Shown: piece by piece, positions 43,938 through 53,472 of the stretch | How positions within the stretch are numbered: the stretch's first letter is position 1 | How the letters are laid out: each line of letters begins with the position of its first letter | Position numbers and translations under genes: made by a program | Assembly (NCBI RefSeq): GCF_023652955.1 | Contig: NZ_JAKLOY010000012.1 | Span: 1 to 64,000 of the forward strand | Length of the DNA stretch: 64,000 nt | From: Geomonas sp. Red32 | Lineage (GTDB): Bacteria; Desulfobacterota; Desulfuromonadia; Geobacterales; Geobacteraceae | Reading direction: 5' to 3' | The notes under the pieces: generated by a model | Seen by the model: the letters and a program-made list of their open reading frames with translations, nothing else | Databases searched by the model: none | What the model was told of the DNA's origin: nothing

Positions 43938-45092
43938 ATGAAAAAGTTGACCATTCTCGGCTCGACCGGTTCCATCGGAGTAAGCACCCTTGACGTCGTG
44001 GCTGCCCAGCCCGACCTGTTCAAGGTGATCGCGCTTACCGCCGGTAACAACCTGGAGCTCTTGAAGAGCCAGATCGAGGCTTACCAGCCGGAACTGGTTT
44101 CGGTGCTGACCGCCAACAACGCCCGCACGCTCTCCCGGATGCTGACCGGCAAGAAGCCGGAGATCATGCACGGCGTGGAGGGGATGATCGCCGCGGCCAC
44201 CGCTACCGGGACCAACATGGTGGTGGCCGCCATCGTCGGCGCCGCCGGACTCATTCCTACCTACGCCGCCATCAAGGCCGGTAAGGACGTGGCGCTCGCC
44301 AACAAGGAAACCCTGGTCACCGCCGGCCACCTGGTGATGAATCTGGTGAAGGAGAAAGGGGTCAAGCTCTATCCCGTCGACTCCGAGCATTGCGCGGTCT
44401 TCCAGTCCATGTGCGGACACCGCGACCAGGACATCGCCCGTGTCATCCTGACCGCCTCGGGCGGCCCTTTCCTGAAATGGGGGAAGGAGCAGCTTGCCCA
44501 GGCGACCGTTGCCGACGCTTTGAACCACCCCAACTGGAGCATGGGGAGAAAGATCACCGTCGACTCCGCCACCATGATGAACAAGGGGCTGGAGGTCATC
44601 GAGGCCCGCTGGCTGTTCGACATCCCGGTTGAGCGGATCGCCGTCAACATCCATCCGCAGAGCATCATTCACTCCATGGTGGAGTACATCGACGGAAGCG
44701 TCATGGCCCAGCTTGGGGTGCCCGACATGAAAGGGCCGATCGCCTACGCGCTGACCTATCCCGCCCGCGTCCCGTCCGGGGTGAAGCCGCTCGATCTCAC
44801 CACCCTTTCCGGGCTCACCTTCTTCAACCCCGACACCGACCGTTTCCCTGCCTTGAAGCTCGCTTACCGCGCGGCGGGGGAGGGGGAGAGCATGCCTGCC
44901 GTCATGAACGCCGCCAACGAGATTGCCGTCGATGCGTTCCTCAACGGCCGCATCGGCTTCATGGCCATCCCGGAATCGATCGAGAAAGTGATGGACCTGC
45001 ACCAGGCTCACCAGCTGAAGTCGATCGAAGAAGTGCTCGAGGCGGACCGCTGGGGGCGGGCAAAGGCCAAGGAAGTCCTCGGCGTACAGTAG
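43938..45092 (+). CDS. dxr: 1-deoxy-D-xylulose 5-phosphate reductoisomerase
   Basis: The 384-residue MEP-pathway enzyme makes 2-C-methylerythritol 4-phosphate for isoprenoids. It has [21 protein letters not shown] (NADPH), [23 protein letters not shown] and TASGGPF. The ATG at 43938 is chosen because the family starts at this point; the frame upstream is unrelated. Confidence 0.97.
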   Translation: MKKLTILGSTGSIGVSTLDVVAAQPDLFKVIALTAGNNLELLKSQIEAYQPELVSVLTANNARTLSRMLTGKKPEIMHGVEGMIAAATATGTNMVVAAIVGAAGLIPTYAAIKAGKDVALANKETLVTAGHLVMNLVKEKGVKLYPVDSEHCAVFQSMCGHRDQDIARVILTASGGPFLKWGKEQLAQATVADALNHPNWSMGRKITVDSATMMNKGLEVIEARWLFDIPVERIAVNIHPQSIIHSMVEYIDGSVMAQLGVPDMKGPIAYALTYPARVPSGVKPLDLTTLSGLTFFNPDTDRFPALKLAYRAAGEGESMPAVMNAANEIAVDAFLNGRIGFMAIPESIEKVMDLHQAHQLKSIEEVLEADRWGRAKAKEVLGVQ

Positions 45093-45196
45093 CGGGAACG
45101 CGGAATTGCCGGGTACAATGAAGTAAGCTACGCATCTGGAGCATAGCGATCCTGCGGTCCCCATTCTCCACTCAACAAGGTGCAGAGGGAAAATCC

Positions 45197-46264
45197 ATGA
45201 GCATGCTTTTCGCCATCATCGCCCTAGGGGCGCTCATTTTTGTACATGAATTCGGCCACTTCCTGTTCGCCAAACTGTTCGGCGTCGGGGTCGAGAAATT
45301 CTCCCTCGGTTTCGGCCCGAAGGTGTTCGGCAAGAAGGTGGGTGAGACCGAGTACCTCCTCTCCGCGCTGCCGCTCGGCGGCTACGTGAAGATGGTCGGC
45401 GAGGGGGAGGACGTAGAGCTCTCCGACGAGGACATCAAGCGCTCGTTCTCGCACAAGCACCCGCTCCAGCGTATGGCCATCGTGGCGGCCGGCCCGGTAT
45501 TCAACCTCCTCTCGGCCTGGCTCATCTTCATCGTCATCTTCATGATGGGGGTGCCGGCGGTAACCACCAAGGTCGGCGAGGTCATGGCCAACAAGCCTGC
45601 CGCCAAGGCCGGCCTCAAGACCGGTGACCTCATCGCGGCCATCGACGGCAAGCCGGTCAACCGCTGGGACGAATTCGCCAAGATCATCGCGGAAGGGAAG
45701 ATCGCTCCCCTGCAGATTACCGTCAAGCGCGGCACCACTCCTATGACCTTCACGGTGACCCCCGAAAGCAGCACCACCAAGACCATCCTCGGCGACAAGG
45801 TTACCCGCCCCGTCATCGGCGTGGTAGCGGCGGGCGACACGGTAATCGACAAGTTCCCGGTCAGCGAGGCTTTCTCCCGGGGTACCGCCCAGAGCTGGAC
45901 CATGATCAAGATGACGGTGCTCTCGATGGTCAGGCTGGTACAGCGGGCGATCCCGCTGGACACCATCGGCGGGCCGATCATGATCGTCAAGATGGCAGGC
46001 CAGCAGGCGGCGGCCGGCAGCGTCAACTTCCTCGCCTTCGTGGCCCTTCTCTCCGTCAACCTCGGGGTGCTGAACCTGCTTCCGGTACCGATCCTGGATG
46101 GCGGTCACCTGGTCTTCTTCGGGATCGAGGTGGTCATCGGGCGGCCGGTCAGCAAGAAGACCCGGGAGATCGCCCAGCAGATCGGGCTCGTGCTCCTGAT
46201 CAGCCTGATGATCCTCGCCTTCTACAACGACATCGCAAGGATGTTCACCGGGGCGAAGCTTTAG
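45197..46264 (+). CDS. rseP: RIP zinc metalloprotease RseP
   Basis: The 355-residue site-2 protease has the zinc motif HEFGH (17-21) in the first helix, a PDZ domain (about 125-190, GLKTGDLIAAIDGKPV) and a LLPVPILDGGHL motif with the third zinc ligand. It cleaves anti-sigma factors in the membrane. It follows dxr, as in many bacteria. Only one PDZ domain is seen. Confidence 0.96.
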   Translation: MSMLFAIIALGALIFVHEFGHFLFAKLFGVGVEKFSLGFGPKVFGKKVGETEYLLSALPLGGYVKMVGEGEDVELSDEDIKRSFSHKHPLQRMAIVAAGPVFNLLSAWLIFIVIFMMGVPAVTTKVGEVMANKPAAKAGLKTGDLIAAIDGKPVNRWDEFAKIIAEGKIAPLQITVKRGTTPMTFTVTPESSTTKTILGDKVTRPVIGVVAAGDTVIDKFPVSEAFSRGTAQSWTMIKMTVLSMVRLVQRAIPLDTIGGPIMIVKMAGQQAAAGSVNFLAFVALLSVNLGVLNLLPVPILDGGHLVFFGIEVVIGRPVSKKTREIAQQIGLVLLISLMILAFYNDIARMFTGAKL

Positions 46265-46316
46265 TAGGGCGCGAGGGATAGGCAACTAGATCGGATTTTG
46301 TCGGAAAGTAGCTGCA

Positions 46317-47018
46317 ATGAAAATACTCACAATCGATACCTCCAGTAACTGTTCCTCGGTAGCGTTGAGCGACGGCACCAAACTCCTCGGGGAGTGCATC
46401 CTCGGCGAGGACCGCTGCAATTCCGGGCGCCTGATGGGGTCGATCTCGGACCTGCTGGCCGCTGCCAAACTCACACCCGCCGCCCTCGACGCGTTCGCCG
46501 TTTCCCTCGGCCCTGGTTCCTTCACCGGGGTCAGGGTTGGCATCGCCACCGCCAAGGGGCTCTCGCTCGCCACCGGAAAACCCGCCATCGGCTTCTCCTC
46601 GCTCGCCATGCTGGCGATGAACCTCCCCCACGCCTCGCTGCCGGTTGCCCCGCTCTTCGACGCCCGCAAGAGCGAGGTGTACGCCGGGCTCTACCGGTGC
46701 GATGGACTTCCCACCGCGCTGATGCCGGACGCCGTGCTTCCCCCGGCGGACTTTCTGGCGTCTATCGGCTCGCCCGCCATCTTCCTGGGGGAAGGATCGG
46801 TGCGTTACCGCGCGCTGATCGACTCCACGCTGGGGGAGAAGGCCGTCTTCGCCCCTTGGAGCGCCGATCTTCCCCGCGCCTCCGCCGGTGCGCTCATCGC
46901 GCTCGAAAAAGGACTCAGAGGGGAATTCACCCCGCTGGCCCTCCTCAACCCTGCCTATCTGCGCGCGTCCGAGGCCGAGATCGCCAAGAGGAAGCGGGAC
47001 GCGGAAAAGGCGGCTTGA
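46317..47018 (+). CDS. tsaB: tRNA threonylcarbamoyladenosine biosynthesis protein TsaB
   Basis: The 233-residue ASKHA-fold protein starts MKILTIDTSSNCSSVALSDG and has VSLGPGSFTGVRVGIATAKGLSLA. TsaB works with TsaD and TsaE to make t6A on ANN-decoding tRNAs. It ends the uppS-to-tsaB block. Confidence 0.95.
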   Translation: MKILTIDTSSNCSSVALSDGTKLLGECILGEDRCNSGRLMGSISDLLAAAKLTPAALDAFAVSLGPGSFTGVRVGIATAKGLSLATGKPAIGFSSLAMLAMNLPHASLPVAPLFDARKSEVYAGLYRCDGLPTALMPDAVLPPADFLASIGSPAIFLGEGSVRYRALIDSTLGEKAVFAPWSADLPRASAGALIALEKGLRGEFTPLALLNPAYLRASEAEIAKRKRDAEKAA

Positions 47019-47038
47019 TTTCGAATCCCAGGAGCAGG

Positions 47039-47073
47039 GTAGGTCGTGTTGAGGAACGAAACGCGACGTTTTC
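47039..47073 (+). repeat. GTCGCGTT hairpin repeat (copy 2)
   Basis: GTCGTGTT and AACGCGAC form the same hairpin as at 43763-43799, with one G-U pair, followed by GTTTTC. Confidence 0.7.
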
Positions 47074-47138
47074 AACGTCATCGTAATCGATGCGTCAATG
47101 CAACCTGGCCTTGGGTCTGAGTGGCCGGCTGCGGCTGA

Positions 47139-47222
47139 AATCCCCCCTGTCCCCCCTTCGCAAAGGGGGGAACGTTCTCCCGCCAATGGTGGCTGGCCCC
47201 TTCGCAAAGGGGGGGACGTGCC
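47139..47222 (+). repeat. two C-rich palindromic repeats
   Basis: CCCCCCTTCGC-AAAGGGGGG occurs at 47139-47180, and a related CCCCTTCGC-AAAGGGGGGG at 47191-47222. They are members of the C-rich family. Confidence 0.7.
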
Positions 47223-47307
47223 GCCAAGGGTGGCGGGCCGTCGCTGAATTCCCTTTCCAATACGACCACATAAGACCGGTTCCCCATTAACGCTGTTCTA
47301 CTTGCTG

Positions 47308-47336
47308 TTGACAGGTGGCCGTTAATGTATTATCTT
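47308..47336 (+). promoter_or_regulatory. sigma70-type promoter of ilvD
   Basis: A perfect TTGACA at 47308 and TATCTT at 47331 are 17 bp apart. The leader is about 105 bases. Confidence 0.75.
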
Positions 47337-47448
47337 GTCCGTTCGATTCATTAGCTGATAAGTTCGCTGAACTTCATCGTTTTTGCCTCATCAAACCGCC
47401 GGTCCACCGCCTCGTGCGCGCCGCGACTGTAGCAGGGAGAGATAAAGA

Positions 47449-49110
47449 ATGCGTAGCGATACTATTACCCAGGGCCTGGAACGTACTCCTCACCGCGCTC
47501 TTCTCAAGGGGACCGGCCTCCCCCAGAGCGAAATGGGTAAACCCTTCATCGGCATTGCCACCAGCTTCACCGACCTGATCCCCGGCCACGTCGGGATGAG
47601 GGATCTTGAGCGTTTCATCGAAAAAGGGGTCCACACCGGCGGCGGTTACTCCTTCTTCTTCGGTATCCCCGGCGTTTGCGACGGGATCTCCATGGGGCAC
47701 AAGGGGATGCACTACTCCCTGCCGACCCGCGAACTGATCGCCGACATGGTGGAGTCGGTGGCCGAGGCGCACCGCCTCGACGGCCTGGTCCTCCTCACCA
47801 ACTGCGACAAGATCACCCCGGGCATGCTGATGGCTGCCGCCCGCCTCGACATCCCCTGCATCGTCGTTACCGCCGGCCCCATGATGAGCGGCCGCGGCGA
47901 CGCCGGCAGGAAATACTCCTTCGTCACCGACACCTTCGAGGCCATGGCCCGCTACAAGGCCGGCGTGATCGACGACCAGGAGCTTGCCCGTTGCGAGGAG
48001 AACGCCTGCCCCGGCATGGGCTCCTGCCAGGGGCTTTTCACCGCCAACACCATGGCCATCCTGACCGAGACCCTCGGCATGAGCCTTCCGCGCTGCGGCA
48101 CCGCGCTGGCCGTCTCCGCCTTGAAGCGCCGCATCGCCTTCGCCTCCGGCGAAAAGATCGTCGACATGGTGCGTAACGACGTAACCCCGCGCTCCATCCT
48201 GACCCGCGAGGCCTTCGAAAACGCCATCCGCGTCGACCTGGCGCTGGGCGGCTCCTCCAACACCGTGCTGCACCTTCTGGCCATCGCCCACGAGGCGGGC
48301 GTCGAGCTCCCGCTGGAGACCTTCGACATCCTGGCCAAGGAGACCCCGCAGCTTGCTTCCATGAACCCGGCCGGCGAGCACTTCATGGAGGACCTCGATG
48401 CGGCAGGCGGCGTCGCCGGTGTGCTCAAGCAGCTGGGCGACAAGATCCACGACTGCCCGACCGTGTTCGGGATGACCACCAAAGAGATCGCCGCTAGCCT
48501 CCAGGCCGTCGACGAAACCGTCATCCATCCGCTCTCCGCTCCCGTCAAGAAGGAGGGGGGGATCGCGGTCCTCTTCGGCAACATCGCCCCCAAAGGTGCC
48601 GTGGTCAAGCAGTCCGGCGTCGGCGAGAAGATGATGAAATTCACCGGCACCGCCCGCTGCTTCGATTCCGAAGATCTCGCCATGGCCGCCATGATGGGTG
48701 GCGTGGTGAAGGGCGGCGAGGTGGTGGTGATCCGCTACGAAGGCCCCAAAGGCGGCCCGGGGATGAGGGAGATGCTGGCCCCGACCGCGGCGCTCATGGG
48801 CCTTGGCCTGGGCGACTCCGTTGCCCTCATCACCGACGGCCGCTTCTCCGGCGGCACCCGCGGCCCCTGCATCGGCCACATCTCTCCGGAGGCTGCGGTG
48901 GGTGGCCCCATCGCCCTCATCGAAGACGGCGACAAAATCGAGCTCGACATCCCGGCCCGCACTCTCAAAGTGCTCGTGAGCGACGAAGTCCTGGCGGATC
49001 GCAAGACCCGCTGGAGCGCACCCGAGCCGAAGATCAAGAAGGGCTGGCTCTCCCGCTACGCCAAGGTTGTCACCTCGGCCCACACTGGCGCCATTACCAC
49101 GGCGGAGTAA
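47449..49110 (+). CDS. ilvD: dihydroxy-acid dehydratase
   Basis: The 553-residue Fe-S enzyme acts in the third step of Val/Ile synthesis. Its cluster cysteines are in [10 protein letters not shown] (Cys119) and [12 protein letters not shown]. It has the [20 protein letters not shown] block near the C-terminus. The length is normal. It is the first gene of the ilvD-ilvB-ilvN-psd-pssA block. Confidence 0.97.
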   Translation: MRSDTITQGLERTPHRALLKGTGLPQSEMGKPFIGIATSFTDLIPGHVGMRDLERFIEKGVHTGGGYSFFFGIPGVCDGISMGHKGMHYSLPTRELIADMVESVAEAHRLDGLVLLTNCDKITPGMLMAAARLDIPCIVVTAGPMMSGRGDAGRKYSFVTDTFEAMARYKAGVIDDQELARCEENACPGMGSCQGLFTANTMAILTETLGMSLPRCGTALAVSALKRRIAFASGEKIVDMVRNDVTPRSILTREAFENAIRVDLALGGSSNTVLHLLAIAHEAGVELPLETFDILAKETPQLASMNPAGEHFMEDLDAAGGVAGVLKQLGDKIHDCPTVFGMTTKEIAASLQAVDETVIHPLSAPVKKEGGIAVLFGNIAPKGAVVKQSGVGEKMMKFTGTARCFDSEDLAMAAMMGGVVKGGEVVVIRYEGPKGGPGMREMLAPTAALMGLGLGDSVALITDGRFSGGTRGPCIGHISPEAAVGGPIALIEDGDKIELDIPARTLKVLVSDEVLADRKTRWSAPEPKIKKGWLSRYAKVVTSAHTGAITTAE

Positions 49111-49116
49111 AACACC

Positions 49117-49192
49117 CCGACCCCCTTTACCGAAGGGGCAGAGGCTGGCCTCCCTTTACCGAGGGCTGGCAGGCTTCAGGGGACTTGGTTGT
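49117..49192 (+). repeat. C-rich palindrome-like repeats between ilvD and ilvB
   Basis: CCCCCTTTACCGAAGGGG and a related CTCCCTTTACCGAGGG lie in the 163-bp gap between ilvD and ilvB. They are degenerate copies of the C-rich family. Confidence 0.5.
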
Positions 49193-49273
49193 TTTTCAAG
49201 TGGTCTTTCGTCTTACCGGACGCGGGATCTAACATAGCCGGCAGACCAACTGCCGCAGTATGGGGGTAAACCA

Positions 49274-50974
49274 ATGAAAATGAACGGAGCACGAATCGTA
49301 CTGGAGTGCCTCAAACGGGAGGGGGTCGACACCATCTTCGGCTATCCCGGAGGTACCGTCATCAACCTCTATGACGAGCTGTTCTCCTTCAAGGAAATCA
49401 GGCACATCCTTCCTCGTCACGAACAGGCCGGCGTTCACGCCGCCGACGGCTATGCCCGGGCCACCGGCAAAGTCGGCGTCGCCCTGGCCACCTCCGGTCC
49501 CGGCGCCACCAACACCATCACCGGCATCGCCACCGCCTACATGGACTCCATTCCGATGGTGATCCTGACCGGGCAGGTGCCGACCGCGCTGATCGGCAAC
49601 GACGCCTTCCAGGAAGCCGACATCATCGGCATCACCCGTCCCTGCACCAAGCACAACTTCCTCGTGAAGGACGTGAAAGACCTCGCCGTCATCATGAAGA
49701 AGGCCTTCTACATCGCCCGTACCGGCCGTCCCGGTCCGGTGGTGGTGGACCTCCCCAAGGACATCCAGATTGCCCAGACCGAGTTCGAGTACCCGGAAAC
49801 GGTGGATATCCGCGGCTACAAGCCGACCGTGGAAGGTCATCCCAGGCAGATCGAGAAGGCGGTCGCCATGATCGCCCAGGCCAAGAAGCCGGTCATCTAC
49901 GTCGGCGGCGGGGTCATCCTCGGTAACGCCTCGGAAGAGTTGACCACCCTGGCCAAACAGCTCGACATCCCGGTCACCACCACCCTCATGGGCCTTGGCT
50001 CCTTCCCTGAGGACCATCCCCTCTCCCTGGGGCTCCTCGGGATGCACGGGACCTACTACGCCAACATGGCGGTCTCCCACTGCGACCTCCTGATCGCGGT
50101 GGCTGCCCGCTTCGACGACCGCGTGACCGGCAAGATCGCCTCCTTTGCTCCGCATGCCAAGATCATCCACCTCGACGTCGACCCGACCTCCATCAAGAAA
50201 AACGTGAGGGTCGACCTCCCGATCGTCGGCGACGTGCGCGAGGTGCTGACCCAGATGCTCAAGGTGACCGACGCCAAGAATAAGGACCTTGCCGCCGCCA
50301 AGGAAGGGTTCGCCTCCTGGAAGGCCGAAATCGACGAGTGGAAGAGCAAGCACCCGATCACCTACCGGCAGACCGGCTCCACCATCAAGCCGCAGTACGT
50401 GATCCAGAGGCTCAGGGCCCTCTCCGACCCGGACGCCATCGTGGCCACCGACGTCGGGCAGCACCAGATGTGGACCGCCCAGTTCTTCGGTTTCACCATC
50501 CCCCGCACGCTGCTTTCCTCCGGTGGCCTTGGCACCATGGGGTTCGGTCTGCCTGCCGCCATGGGCGCCCAGGCCGCCTTCCCGGGCCGCCAGGTGATCG
50601 CCATCTGCGGCGACGGCGGTTTCCAGATGAACATGCAGGAACTCGCCACCATGGTCCAGAACCGCCTGGACGTGAAGATCGTCATCCTCAACAACAACTT
50701 CCTCGGGATGGTGCGTCAGTGGCAGGAACTGTTCTTCGACAAACGTTACTCCTCCACCTGTATGGAGCTTCCCATCGATTTCATCAAGCTTGCCGAGGCG
50801 TTCGGCGCGGTCGGCCTCAGGGCCACCAAGGTCGACGAGGTCGACGAAGTCATCACCAAGGGCTTCGCCACCAAGGGACCGGTGCTGATGGAATTCAAAG
50901 TTGCCCGCGAAGAGAAGGTGCTGCCGATGGTTCCGGCCGGCGCTTCGCTCACCGAAATGGTGCTGGCATCCTGA
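49274..50974 (+). CDS. ilvB: acetolactate synthase large subunit
   Basis: The 566-residue thiamine diphosphate enzyme has a PYR domain (EGVDTIFGYPGGTVINLYDE; catalytic Glu in RHEQAGVHAADGYARATG), a central domain and a PP domain (GDGGFQMNMQEL with the ThDP motif GDG..NN). It makes acetolactate. It needs IlvN, encoded 37 bases downstream. Confidence 0.97.
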   Translation: MKMNGARIVLECLKREGVDTIFGYPGGTVINLYDELFSFKEIRHILPRHEQAGVHAADGYARATGKVGVALATSGPGATNTITGIATAYMDSIPMVILTGQVPTALIGNDAFQEADIIGITRPCTKHNFLVKDVKDLAVIMKKAFYIARTGRPGPVVVDLPKDIQIAQTEFEYPETVDIRGYKPTVEGHPRQIEKAVAMIAQAKKPVIYVGGGVILGNASEELTTLAKQLDIPVTTTLMGLGSFPEDHPLSLGLLGMHGTYYANMAVSHCDLLIAVAARFDDRVTGKIASFAPHAKIIHLDVDPTSIKKNVRVDLPIVGDVREVLTQMLKVTDAKNKDLAAAKEGFASWKAEIDEWKSKHPITYRQTGSTIKPQYVIQRLRALSDPDAIVATDVGQHQMWTAQFFGFTIPRTLLSSGGLGTMGFGLPAAMGAQAAFPGRQVIAICGDGGFQMNMQELATMVQNRLDVKIVILNNNFLGMVRQWQELFFDKRYSSTCMELPIDFIKLAEAFGAVGLRATKVDEVDEVITKGFATKGPVLMEFKVAREEKVLPMVPAGASLTEMVLAS

Positions 50975-51011
50975 TCGGGATCACTTCTACAGACAGATAC
51001 GGAGGGAATAC

Positions 51012-51503
51012 ATGAGACACACCATTGCAGTGCTGGTCGAGAACGAGTTCGGCGTCCTTTCCCGGGTGGTGGGACTTTTTTCCGGGCGAGGCTTCAACAT
51101 AGACTCTCTTACCGTCGCCCCTACCAATGACGAGTCCCTTTCCCGGATCACCGTGGTGACCCGCGGGGACGAGCAGATCATCGAGCAGATCACCAAGCAG
51201 CTCAACAAGCTGATCGACGTGATCAAGGTCATCGACTTCGAGGCGGAGAACGCCATCGAGCGGGAGATGGTTCTGGTCAAGGTGAACGCCGAGGAGCAGA
51301 GCAGGGCCGAAGTGTTGAGGATCGCCGACATCTTCCGCGCCAAGGTTATCGACGTCACCCCCAAGTCGTACACCCTGGAGGCCACCGGCACCCCCGCCAA
51401 GGTAAGCGCCATGATCGAGCTGCTCCGTCCGCTCGGCCTGAAAGAGCTGGTCTCCACCGGCCCGGTCGTCATCGGCCGCGGGGCCAAAGGCTGGAAAGGG
51501 TAG
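51012..51503 (+). CDS. ilvN: acetolactate synthase small subunit
   Basis: The 163-residue protein has an ACT domain (IAVLVENEFGVLSRVVGLFSGRGFNIDSL) and a C-terminal ALS_ss domain. It gives valine feedback control to IlvB. ATG 51012 follows GGAGGGAAT. In Geobacter relatives the next gene is usually ilvC; here psd follows directly. Confidence 0.97.
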   Translation: MRHTIAVLVENEFGVLSRVVGLFSGRGFNIDSLTVAPTNDESLSRITVVTRGDEQIIEQITKQLNKLIDVIKVIDFEAENAIEREMVLVKVNAEEQSRAEVLRIADIFRAKVIDVTPKSYTLEATGTPAKVSAMIELLRPLGLKELVSTGPVVIGRGAKGWKG

Positions 51504-51537
51504 ACCTTCCCGCCTAGTTCACACATGAGGTTATTGA

Positions 51538-52197
51538 ATGCGCAATACTAACACCCCGGTAGCTTTCGAGGGGTTCCCGTTCATCCTGGGATTTCTGGCC
51601 GCCACCGTTCTTTTTGCGGTGGCCGGCCAGTTTCTTCACCCGGCCTTCTACGCTCCCGCCGTCCTGGGAGCCCTGCTGACCCTTTTCACCGTCTTCTTCT
51701 TCCGTAACCCCGAGCGCACCACCCCGGCCAACGAGCAGGCGGTCATCGCCCCTGCCGACGGCGTGGTGATCTTCCTCGGCAAGGCGGTCGAGCCGCACAC
51801 CAAAAAGGAGATGGAGAAGGTCAGCATCTTCATGTCGGTCTTTAACGTCCACATCAACCGTGCGCCCATCGACGGCAAGGTGGTGGACGCTTTCTACACC
51901 AAGGGGAAGTTCTACGACGTCCGCGACGCGCGGGCGACGTTCGAGAACGAGCAGCAGGGGCTGGTGATCGATACCGCCAACGGGGCACGGATGGTAGTCG
52001 TGCAGGTGGCCGGCCTCATCGCCCGCCGCATCGTTTGCTACGCCAAGGTTGGCGATCTGCTTGCTAAAGGTCGCAGGTACGGGCTCATCCGTTTCGGGTC
52101 CCGGCTGGACGTGTACCTTCCGGCCGGAACCGCCATCAAGGTCGCCATGGGACAGAAGACCGTCGCAGGGGAGACCATCCTGGGGATACTTCAGTGA
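51538..52197 (+). CDS. psd: phosphatidylserine decarboxylase (short form)
   Basis: The 219-residue protein is of the short, archaeal-like Psd type. A membrane segment (FILGFLAATVLFAVAGQF) and the processing motif IRFGSRLDVYLP, where the pyruvoyl group forms at the Ser, identify it. It has the APADGVVI and FNVHINRAPIDG blocks. It makes phosphatidylethanolamine. The stop overlaps pssA by GTGA. Confidence 0.95.
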   Translation: MRNTNTPVAFEGFPFILGFLAATVLFAVAGQFLHPAFYAPAVLGALLTLFTVFFFRNPERTTPANEQAVIAPADGVVIFLGKAVEPHTKKEMEKVSIFMSVFNVHINRAPIDGKVVDAFYTKGKFYDVRDARATFENEQQGLVIDTANGARMVVVQVAGLIARRIVCYAKVGDLLAKGRRYGLIRFGSRLDVYLPAGTAIKVAMGQKTVAGETILGILQ

Positions 52198-52994
52198 ACG
52201 AAGAGCAGGCCACGATAGAGAGGGAGGGGATGCGCAAGGGGATCTATATTCTCCCCAACCTCTTCACCGCCGGAAGTCTTTTCGCCGGCTTCTACAGTAT
52301 GGTCTCCACCATCAACGGTGACTACCGGACCGCCGCCCTCTGGGTGCTGGCCTCCTCCGTCTTCGACGGGCTGGACGGCAAGGTGGCGCGGCTCACCGGT
52401 ACCGCCTCCAAGTTCGGGGTGGAGTTCGACTCCTTGGCCGACGTGGTTTCCTTCGGGGCGGCCCCGGGGCTTCTGGTCTACTGCTGGGCGCTTAGGCCCT
52501 TCGGAAGGCTCGGCTGGCTGGCCGGCTTCCTCTTCCTGGCCTGCGCGGCGCTCCGGCTCGCCCGCTTCAACGTCCAGGTGGACACCGTGGAGAGCAAGCG
52601 CTTCGTCGGTCTTCCCACTCCGGCCGCGGCCAGCATGGTATCGGCCACCGTGCTCTTCTTCTTCCACATGCACTGGCCGAGCACCTACAACAAGCTCCCG
52701 GTCATCATCCTGATCTACTTCCTGGCGCTGCTCATGGTCTCCAACGTCCGCTACTACAGCTTCAAGGACCCGAGCCTGATCAAGCGGCAGCCGTTCGCCT
52801 TCCTGGTGCTGGCGGTGCTTTTGCTGATCGTGATCGCCGCCGAGCCGGCCGTCATGTTCTTCACCGTATTCATGTGCTACATCCTCTCGGGTCCGGTGGG
52901 GTTCGTGATGACCTGGCCGCGCAGGCGGCGGCTGGAGAAGGCGCTCCACAAGAGGCACGAGGAGATGCTCAACTCGGGCAAAAGGCCGCAGTAG
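52194..52994 (+). CDS. pssA: CDP-diacylglycerol-serine O-phosphatidyltransferase
   Basis: The 266-residue membrane protein has the CDP-alcohol phosphotransferase motif DGLDGKVAR...GVEFDSLAD. It makes phosphatidylserine, the substrate of Psd. It starts at GTG 52194 within the psd stop, so the pair is translationally coupled. Confidence 0.95.
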   Translation: MNEEQATIEREGMRKGIYILPNLFTAGSLFAGFYSMVSTINGDYRTAALWVLASSVFDGLDGKVARLTGTASKFGVEFDSLADVVSFGAAPGLLVYCWALRPFGRLGWLAGFLFLACAALRLARFNVQVDTVESKRFVGLPTPAAASMVSATVLFFFHMHWPSTYNKLPVIILIYFLALLMVSNVRYYSFKDPSLIKRQPFAFLVLAVLLLIVIAAEPAVMFFTVFMCYILSGPVGFVMTWPRRRRLEKALHKRHEEMLNSGKRPQ

Positions 52995-53001
52995 GCAGCG
53001 C

Positions 53002-53030
53002 GTCCCCCCCCTTGTCAAAGGGGGGAGTCT
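53002..53030 (+). repeat. C-rich palindromic repeat
   Basis: CCCCCCCTTGTC is followed by AAAGGGGGGAG, after pssA. A member of the C-rich family. Confidence 0.7.
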
Positions 53031-53064
53031 TCACGATTATTGAAACATCGTTTGTAGAAAACCC

Positions 53065-53093
53065 TTGACACGCGTCGGGGGTTTTCCTATTAT
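53065..53093 (+). promoter_or_regulatory. sigma70-type promoter of the leuA T-box transcript
   Basis: TTGACA at 53065 and TATTAT at 53088 are 17 bp apart. The start should be near 53100, at the 5' end of the T-box leader. Confidence 0.75.
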
Positions 53094-53099
53094 CGCCGA

Positions 53100-53355
53100 A
53101 ATCGTCAAAGGCATTGACGAGGAGTAGTAGCCTTTCTCTTCCTCTCCAGAGAGCCGGTGGTCGCTGCGAACCGGTGTGGAAGCAAGGCGAACTCGCCTCC
53201 GAGCCGCCGTGGTGAAGAGCCGTAAGATCGGCTTTAGCCTCGGCCGTGCGCCCGCGTAAAGGGCTAACGAGGTCCGCCGTCATGGTGGACGAACAAGGGT
53301 GGTACCGCGGAAGCTTTCGAAGCCTTCGCCCCTTACTGGGGCGGAGGCTTTTTTC
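53100..53355 (+). promoter_or_regulatory. T-box riboswitch (leucine) upstream of leuA
   Basis: The leader has the conserved T-box core AAGGGTGGTACCGCGG at 53295-53310. A strong terminator follows (GCCTTCGCCCC / GGGGCGGAGGC, 53322-53347, then six T). Stem I shows the AGAGAGCCGGTGG and CTGCGAACCGG elements typical of the distal loop. The likely specifier is CTC (Leu) at 53192-53194 in GAACTCG, with a purine after it. Uncharged tRNA-Leu would block the terminator and turn on leuA. T-boxes are rare in Gram-negatives but known for leuA in Geobacter relatives. Confidence 0.92.
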
Positions 53356-53472
53356 GTTTCCGGACCTTAAGCCAGCGGCCGATGGCTTTTGACCGGATAT
53401 CTGGGATAATCGAGAGATAGATCAATGAGTTTCTCTCCAACAGCAGTTTAATAATACGACAGGGGGAAGATT

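Larger units (their letters stand above)
47019..47448. other. repeat-rich intergenic region before ilvD
   Basis: The 430 bp hold a GTCGCGTT hairpin repeat (47039-47073), two C-rich palindromes (47139-47180 and 47191-47222) and the ilvD promoter. No T-box core is seen in the ilvD leader. Confidence 0.75.

Noticed and set aside
47343-47448. T-box in the ilvD leader
   Set aside because: The leader is only about 105 bases and lacks the GGGTGGTACCGCGG core that is plain before leuA.
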